Part shown: positions 57,730 to 64,000 of the stretch, one piece after another
Position numbering within the stretch: position 1 is the stretch's first letter
Layout of the letters: the number at the start of each line of letters is the position of its first letter
From: Cymbidium sinense
Taxonomy: Eukaryota; Streptophyta; Magnoliopsida; Asparagales; Orchidaceae
Direction of reading: 5' to 3'
Length of the DNA: 64,000 nt
Assembly: GCA_021442155.1 (NCBI GenBank)
Contig: CM038215.1
Coordinates: 8,270,976 to 8,334,975 of the forward strand
The notes under the pieces: model-generated
Told to the model about the DNA's origin: nothing
Seen by the model: the letters and a program-made list of their open reading frames with translations, nothing else
The model's database searches: none
Made by a program: the position numbers and the translations under genes

Positions 57730-58080
57730 AATCCAAGAGATTAAGTTCACCTTATAAGGAAGCATGTTGTGTTATATCTTTTGGGATGCAAAGATTAAAG
57801 CTAGGCAATGCTTTTCAATGGGAGGATAATTAGCCTTACCAGGGATTAGATGACGGATGAGGTAGTAGAGGGTGTTTTCTTTCCCTCCATCATTGGCTTT
57901 GGCCAACAAAGCACCAAGGGAGTTGTCTAACACAGTAGTGTAAAGTTTGAGTGGCTTGCCCAAGATAGGGGCTGTTAGAACTGGTGGCAACATCAGGTAA
58001 TGCTTGATGTCTTTAAAGGCATGCTCACATTTATCATCCCACCTAAACTTGTCATCCTTTTTTTATAAGTGTTGAGAATG
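57730..58080 (-). pseudogene. Tat RNase H (copy B)
   Basis: The frame 57772-57993 reads TAPILGKPLKLYTTVLDNSL, then GALLAKANDGGKENTLYYLI and HLIPGKANYPPIEKHCLALI. It is collinear with 48284-48640 of copy A. The upstream connection domain (about 58000-58080) is shifted by one base in a T-run near 58058. Confidence 0.85.
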
Positions 58081-58089
58081 GCTGACATC

Positions 58090-58800
58090 TTCTCGATAAG
58101 TTGGATATTAAGCATCATAGATATGCCAATCACCTTTGGAATGATCTGAGTTGAGTTAAACTTTAAAAGGGTGGCATTTCTAATATCGCCTTGATCATCT
58201 CTAGATCGATTTCAATTCCCTAGTGTCGGATAACAAACCCAAGGAATTTCCCTGAAGCTACTCTGAATGTACACTTTAGAGGGTTCATTTTTAGGTTTAA
58301 TTATCTTACCTATTCAAAAACTACTCTCAAGTCAAAGAAATGGTCTTTCTTTGCTCTACTTTTGACCATGAGATCATTGACATAGACTCGACTTGATGAT
58401 GAATGAGTTCATCGAAGATTCAAGTCATAGCCCGTTGGTATGTTACACTATCATTTTTAATTATAAAAGGCATGACCTTATAGTAATAGATTCTGATCGG
58501 GGTTCTAAAAGCAATGTTTCTTTCATCTTCAAGGGCCATCTTTATTTTGATATATCTAGATGAGCCATCCATGAAAGAAGACTACATCGAGATGAAATGT
58601 CCACCATCGACTCAGATTAGAAGTGGAAATTCATCTTTTGGACATGCCTTATTTAAATCCCTAAAATTGATGCATATATGAATTTGGCCATTCTTTTTCT
58701 TAACTGGGATGACACTGACTAACTAGGTAGGGTATTTTTCCTCCTAGATGAAGCCAACATCGATCAGTTTCTTGACTTCATAAATGACCTATTGTTCTAT
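58090..58800 (-). pseudogene. Tat reverse transcriptase (copy B)
   Basis: Contains VKKLIDVGFI, VIPVKKKNGQIHICINFRDL, NKACPKDEFPL (58790-58625), FMDGSSRYIKIKMALEDERN and IAFRTP (about 58580-58500), then a catalytic box region (about 58400-58370). There a two-base loss shifts the frame and the first Asp of the expected YVDD reads as Asn. Stops occur at three or more points. The fingers region is better preserved than in copy A, and copy A has the better catalytic box. Confidence 0.85.
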
Positions 58801-58806
58801 GTCTAA

Positions 58807-59473
58807 TCACATGCATCTAGGAGCTTGCTTGATAGGGTTAGTAGTAAGCTCTATTGTTAGTTTATAGACCACTATGTCAGGAGCCAATCTAGGCATCTCT
58901 TTATAACTCCATGCAAAGCAGTCCTTAAACTCAATCAATAGCTTAACTAAGTCATTGGTTTCAATTTCATTCAATGAAGAACTGATGTATGTCCGGCGTC
59001 GATCTTCTTCAGTTCCTAAGTTGATTTTGTTTAAGCTTGTCAACAGTTGACTTGATCTCTTCTTCTAACTCTGGTAGTGCATCTTTAACTTTAAAATCAT
59101 CTAAATCATCTGATGTTTCTAAGCATAACTCCTCATATGAGTTAATGTGATTTGAAAAGAACCTATCAAATTCCAAATGATTGGTAATCACTAAGTAGTA
59201 ATCATCAACATCGACTGGACCCAATGTATTGAATCCTAGTTTTAGTCTTCATTGAGAGCTTTTATATTTTTTCTTCCATATTCTCTCGAAGTAGTCTGAC
59301 CTGCGCTTTGACGAAGTATGTGCGATTAACCCTTTCTTTGCAAAATTATGAACACAAGACAAGTACCAATAAAAAGGTAATTCTATTAAATATTTATATG
59401 AATCATCATCAAGTTCTACATCAACTTCTTGAATTGAGGATGATGCTCCTAGAAAGAACCTCTGAGTCTTCAC
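58807..59473 (-). pseudogene. Tat pol linker between protease and RT (copy B)
   Basis: The frame 58807-59043 reads SLNKINLGTEEDRRRTYISS, LIEFKDCFAWSYKEMPRLAP and TTNPIKQAPR. This is the conserved lead-in to the RT in Tat elements (INLG...E.R..YIS..L; EF.D.FAWSY.EMP.L). Upstream frames 59009-59224 (acidic, ELCLETSDDLDDFKVKDALP) and 59249-59473 (RFFLGASSSIQEVDVELDDD) form the low-conservation spacer. Frameshifts separate the three. Confidence 0.8.
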
Positions 59474-60040
59474 ACCTGTGGATGACTTAGGACTTTCTTA
59501 ACTACGAAACCCTTAACTTTTTGAGAGGAAAGTGGGGTTAGAGCTAAGGTTCCCAACTAATGCTTAACTGTTACACATATTGACTTGGGTACACTTATGC
59601 TTTATTTTGAAGCTCGATCTTCATCACTATCTAGCTCAAGTGTCACCTCCAAGGGAATCTACTATTGAGAAGAGCTGGCTGGTGTGCCAACCATATAAGA
59701 CTCATCCTATGAACTACATTCTAAGTCTATATTGATAGCAGGTGTACTACTGGTAGTTGGGACATATCTTCTATTGGGTGGCCAATAAGGAGGTTTTCCT
59801 CCCCTTAGTCTGCCTCTGAACTGGACTCTTCCTCTACCTTCTGGAGGTCAGGTCGTCCTACCCATATGTTTGAATGGAATATTGAACTGTGGGTGGAATC
59901 TAATGTCAGGCTCCACTTCCTTCTCCAAGTAAATTTCCACTCCCTTTTATTTTTCTTTTAAAATTTCTATTTTCTTTTTTTTTTATTTTTCTCTTTCATT
60001 TTCCTTTTCTTTTTATATTTCTTTTATTTTTAAACTTTAG

Positions 60041-60360
60041 CCAAGTTCACGAGAATAGACTTGTTGATTTTGAGGGAGGTAGTAAGCCACATCCTCATAT
60101 ATACCGACCTCGTGAACTATAAATAGTTTGAGATCTCCTTTGACAAAGCTGATGATCCCACCTCTCACAAACTTCATACACTTATGCAGAGAGGATGGAA
60201 CTATATTGTTCTCTTGTATTCATGATCTCCCAAGCAAAGCATTGAAATATGTATCAAAGTCTATAATGTGAAACTTTGCTTCGATCTAACAATCATCAAT
60301 CTCCAAGGGCAACACTATGGAGCCTAAGGCTTGTTGACCTCACTTTTGGAGTGTGGATTC
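60041..60360 (-). pseudogene. Tat aspartic protease downstream region (copy B)
   Basis: On the minus strand: GSIVLPLEIDDC-stop-IEAKFHII, then DFDTYFNALLGRS-stop-IQENNIV, then PSSLHKCMKFVRGGIISFVK and GDLKLFIVHEVGIYED. This matches the second half of the protease region in gypsy/Tat elements (FHV.D....YN.LLGR.WI.....VPS.LHQ..KF). In both stops a TGG Trp codon has become TAG. The catalytic DSG/DTG motif is not seen; the sequence loses similarity at about 60380. Confidence 0.78.
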
Positions 60361-60480
60361 AATCTTCCCATCATATACTTAAGAGTCTTCTAGACACTAA
60401 GACTTCTCTAGTCATAAGACACTTCTAAAAATTCGGTAAAAATTTAACCTTAGCCTGAAGACATAGAAGGGCTAACCATA

Positions 60481-61680
60481 GGAATAGGTTATGCCTTAGG
60501 GATTAGGATAATCGACCTACCCTACAACCCAAATCCAATCCATGTTCACCTTCTCAAACCAAACCTCAAGTTCAGTTCAAACATCAAATTCAAATCAAAA
60601 TCCAAACACAAATTCTAAAACTAAATGATTAAAGCCCACGATCAAATCCAAACTTGAAATTCTTCCTAAGCCATATGACCTATCCCATGGACTTAGCCAA
60701 ATCTTAATCCAAATAAATCCAAAAATCAATTGATTTTCTCATAATAAATTTATATCTTCAATCATCTTCCTAAATATAAATAAAATCTACATTAAAATGA
60801 TCAAAACTAAATAGAATTAATTCAAAACCCTTCCTAAGCCATATGACTTATCCCATGGACTTAGCCAAATCTTAATTCAAATCAAGTCAAACTAAATTGA
60901 TTTTCTCATAACTCAATCATATTTTCAATCATCTTCACAAACTTAAATGAAATATGCATTTAATTCATCAAAACTAAATCAAATCAAATCAAAATCTAAA
61001 CTTAAACCACATGACCAACTCCATGGACTTAGCCAAATTTTTTCATTCCAAAACCCAAATTCAATTGATTTTCTAATGAATCAATTATCCCTTCAATCAT
61101 ATTCACAAATATAATTGAAATATACAATCATCAAGCCAAATCAAAATCAACCCAAGTCAAACCCAACTGAACCATTTTGACTTGAAATGTTCAAATGATC
61201 CAAAACCCATTTGAACCCAAGACAATTGCAATTGAATTTATATATCAATCCCAAATCCATATATAAACTCAACTAAATCAAACTCAACCAAAAATCAAGC
61301 CAACTAAACCCAATTGGTCCACATGAACAAAAGTGGCCAATTTGACTTATTTAGGCCAAGTTCTCATCCTACCCAAATTGGATTGAACCAAGTCGAACAA
61401 AACCTTCCATCATGATTGTTGATCACCCTAGGTTGATCAATTATCACAAATTTGGTCAAACCAAGTTAACTTGGTCATTTGACCAAGTCAACCCCTTAAC
61501 CCATATGAACCCAAACTAGCCAAATTGCAACCTAAGCCAATTCCCTTGAAACCAATGATTCATATCAAATCAAAATAAATATTTGAATATGTCATGACCT
61601 TTAATTGAGTCAAACGAAACTAAATTGACCCTCTTGACCCAAGTTGACCCAAATTAACCTAAAAGACTAAATTAGGTCAA
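60481..61680. repeat. Non-coding repeat-rich sequence with a 169-base tandem repeat
   Basis: CAAATCAAATCC-rich sequence without a credible frame. Three tandem units of about 169 bases start at 60663, 60831 and 61001, sharing CCATATGACCTATCCCATGG and ACTTAGCCAAATCTTAAT. It lies upstream of the Tat protease, where gag should be, but shows no gag-like residues. Confidence 0.7.
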
Positions 61681-63733
61681 ATCAAAATATAAGCCAAATT
61701 GATTGCAACCAATGGCTCAAATTCATTCAAAATTGTTTGTTGAACATGACCAAAGTCATGATTGGACCCAATTGAACTCAATTGACCTACTTAGCCCAAA
61801 TTGACCTAAAGGTTCAAGTTGGCCTAAATCAAAACCAAATCCAAATTAATTGAAACCAAAGCCTACAATCATCTTCAATGGGTCAACTAAACCCAAACTA
61901 ACACCCAACCCAAGCTAATTTGGCCAATTCAATCAAATTAGTCAACTTAACACATTTAACCCAAATGAATTAAAATGAGCCAAAATCAAATATAAGCCAA
62001 ACTAAACCAAACAAATTGAACCAAGACATCCCAAATAATCATATGAACTTGGCTCAACCCTTGGTTTGACCCAATTTGACCAATTGATCAACTTTACCCA
62101 ACCTAATCCAATTTGACCCAAATGAGTCAAATTGAGCCAAACCTAACCAAATCAACTCAAATTGACTTGAAATTTAGGCTAACCAACTTTCGGCTCTTTT
62201 CAATTCTGCCAAATCCAATGCTAAATGATCATTATACCCTTGGGTCAACGACATCATATGAGACAAATAACCAATGTAAGTGGTCATTTCCATTCCTTGG
62301 CCACTAGGTACTTTCCCAATGGTCCACATAAGCACCTAAGACACTGCCCAACCTGACCCAAGGGGTGGTTTGAATGAACATGACCCATGGGAGGTGAAAT
62401 CTCCTCAAGCTCCCCATTGGAGCATTTGGAATCCATAGGACACCCATGATTCCTCCTTGGCACACCTTCAACCAACAAAGCCGAGCTAACTTACCTTCTT
62501 TCTGCCACCCATGACTCCCTGAGATGGTCGGACGACCACTAGAAGCCAAACCCAATCCCACTGTTCGAACAAGATGAATGGGGATATACACCCCTTCATT
62601 TCCATTCAAACACACACAAAAATCATTCCTCACATCCCTAGCTACCCAAGACAAGCTGCTAGAGCCATGCCCTAAGCTCCCAAGCTTGTTCCTCGATCAA
62701 AAAATGCCATTCCCGTCTATCTCAAAATAGGACACTCCAATTTCTGACCTAACTTACCCATTTCTCTTTCATACTCAAATTAACTTTGCATGCACCTTCC
62801 CTAGGCCTCATCAAGCAAGAATAAATTATCTCCCAAGCTTCTCGAGCACTGGAGGTGGGACTTCAATCAAAGTTGAGCTCCAAATCATCAGTTCATGGCC
62901 TTCCAAGTGAATGTCAAGAAATTGATCAAATTATTGCTCAATAAGGCTTCGTCTCCACTAGATGAAGCTTCCTAAATCGCTTGAGTCATTGGTCTTGAGC
63001 TCTTGTGAGGTATGCTTCCAAAATCGATCCTTAGGCAAAAATGGGTTGGAGCTTTTTGATGAAAACTTGCATCTTATGTGATCTTGACCATTCGATCCTA
63101 TTTGATTGATGTCGTAAAGGTGTGGGATCCTTTTGGAGTTGATCTAAGCTCGGGTAAGCTTGAATCAAGTGAGCAATGCCATGCGGAATCCATTGTCCAC
63201 ACTCGTGTGATGTTAGATCACCCACCCCTTCCACATGATCGGAACAGATGATTGTGATTAGATCCGCTAGATTGATCTGATTTAATCCTATTAAGCTATG
63301 GAATTAATCATAGTCATCCGATCTAAGATCAAACGGTGGATGAGAAAGCATGTCTGCCTCGGCCACGTAGGCACTAAGTCAGATAAGTTTAAGTAGCCAA
63401 TCCTGCAGTGCCACATGGAAAGCACACCACATCAGTGCACCATGTAGAAAGCATGCCGCGTCAGCGCGCCATGTGGCACTAACAGGATTACACTTTAATT
63501 AAACTTAATTAATCATTTTAAATGGCTAAAACATATAAAAATAATAAAAAATCATAGAGAAATAAAAAAAATGCAAATAAATCTTAATTTTAAAGGTATT
63601 TAATAAAAGAATTAATTAAAAATGATCTTAACTAATTTTAAATAGTAATTAAGGTTTGATTACAAAATTAATTTGCTTAATTACTTTTTAATTACTTGAT
63701 CAATTTATCCTAAAATTTATGGGTTAATTTAAT
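61681..63733 (-). mobile_element. TE non-coding segment, partner of 33431-35412
   Basis: Collinear with copy C at 33431-35412. One difference is an extra stretch of about 60 bases at 63418-63478, an imperfect internal duplication around the CCACATGG/CCATGTGG words. The 116-codon minus-strand frame at 62304-62654 has no counterpart in copy C. It could be part of a long LTR or 5' leader of the Tat-type element. I cannot see the second LTR needed to prove it. Confidence 0.65.
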
Positions 63734-64000
63734 GGGATGACCTCTACCTCCTATGATTTTCTTGGGATTTATTACTTACTTAATTAGGATAATTTATTAA
63801 TTAAACCTTAACTACTCTTTTAAGTTAATTGATGATTAATTAATCCCATGAACAGTAAAAAATTAGTTAATTAAGTTTATTAATCATTGTTCAACAATAA
63901 GTGAACTAAAGAATAGGGTTGGGACCCCTTTCCCTAAGTTCATTTCACCCTTTTTTAAAATTAAATTAATTAAATTTTAACTAATTAATTAAATCACTTA
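63734..64000. other. AT-rich non-coding sequence, no feature seen
   Basis: TTAATTAA-rich sequence continuing past the breakpoint that ends the copy at 35412. No frame, repeat array or RNA gene is visible. Confidence 0.6.

Larger units (their letters stand above)
51647..60480 (-). mobile_element. Ty3/gypsy retrotransposon, Tat lineage, copy B
   Basis: A longer minus-strand copy of the element at 42048-49427. From right to left: aspartic protease region (60041-60360), linker (58807-59473), reverse transcriptase (58090-58800), RNase H (57730-58080), archaeal RNase H (56973-57480), integrase (55790-56920), non-coding 3' region (51647-55740). The left end again begins TTGAATAAA.ATGTCATT directly after CCCTAAA repeats. 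No gag could be recognised where it is expected, to the right of the protease. All domains are broken by stops or frameshifts. The right boundary is uncertain; the element may continue past the window. Confidence 0.85.

Noticed and set aside
59308..59490. Plus-strand frame in the Tat linker
   Set aside because: Antisense shadow of the minus-strand pol spacer.
62304..62654. A 116-codon minus-strand frame, possibly a host protein
   Set aside because: The collinear copy at 33431-35412 does not keep the frame, and no known domain pattern is visible.

Overview
The window looks like heterochromatic, repeat-only DNA from a plant nuclear genome, most likely a seed plant. The evidence is (i) long arrays built on the plant telomere heptamer TTTAGGG/CCCTAAA, (ii) an L1-type LINE with an RNase H domain at the end of ORF2, as is usual in plants, (iii) two copies of a Ty3/gypsy element of the Tat lineage, which carries a second, archaeal-type RNase H, and (iv) repeated fragments of a plant glycine-rich RNA-binding protein (GR-RBP) gene. 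I cannot name the species. I see no intact host gene, tRNA, rRNA or CRISPR array.

Layout. 1-794: 3' end of a LINE on +. 795-1210: CCCTAAA-polarity repeats. 1211-1258: a GR-RBP scrap on +, directly against a polarity switch. 1259-33430: a long TTTAGGG-polarity composite satellite. It is interrupted by two LINEs on - (4138-9223, 5'-truncated; 18406-26578, near full length) and contains GR-RBP pseudogene copies on - at 1352, 9841, 12251 and 14650, plus a remnant at 16941. From 9841 to about 16940 the satellite forms a higher-order repeat of about 2.4 kb with three units. 33431-35412: a TE-derived segment also found at 61681-63733. 35413-42047: the satellite in CCCTAAA polarity with three GR-RBP copies on +. 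42048-49427: Tat copy A on -, broken off in the reverse transcriptase. 49428-51646: satellite again. 51647-60480: Tat copy B on -, reaching back to the protease. 60481-64000: non-coding, repeat-rich sequence probably belonging to the same element or a neighbour.

How the parts relate. The satellite alternates TTTAGGG-like blocks with T-rich blocks (TTTATTTTA-like). Many transitions are marked by a recurring non-telomeric motif, a T-run followed by an A-run and TTAAGTAAACCGGTAGG. Both complete LINE 3' junctions, and the GR-RBP poly(A) ends, lie next to a TTTAGGATTTT-like sequence matching the first half of that motif. A T-run followed by an A-run is the kind of site nicked by L1 endonucleases (TTTT/AA). 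In every case the poly(A) end faces the CCCTAAA strand, even where the array polarity flips. My reading is that an L1 machinery inserted itself, and a 5'-truncated GR-RBP transcript, into a telomere-like satellite, and that satellite amplification, inversion and segmental duplication then multiplied the result. This arrangement is the most interesting system in the window. Caution: some TTTAGGG blocks look like scrambled consensus sequence, so part of the fine detail may be assembly error.
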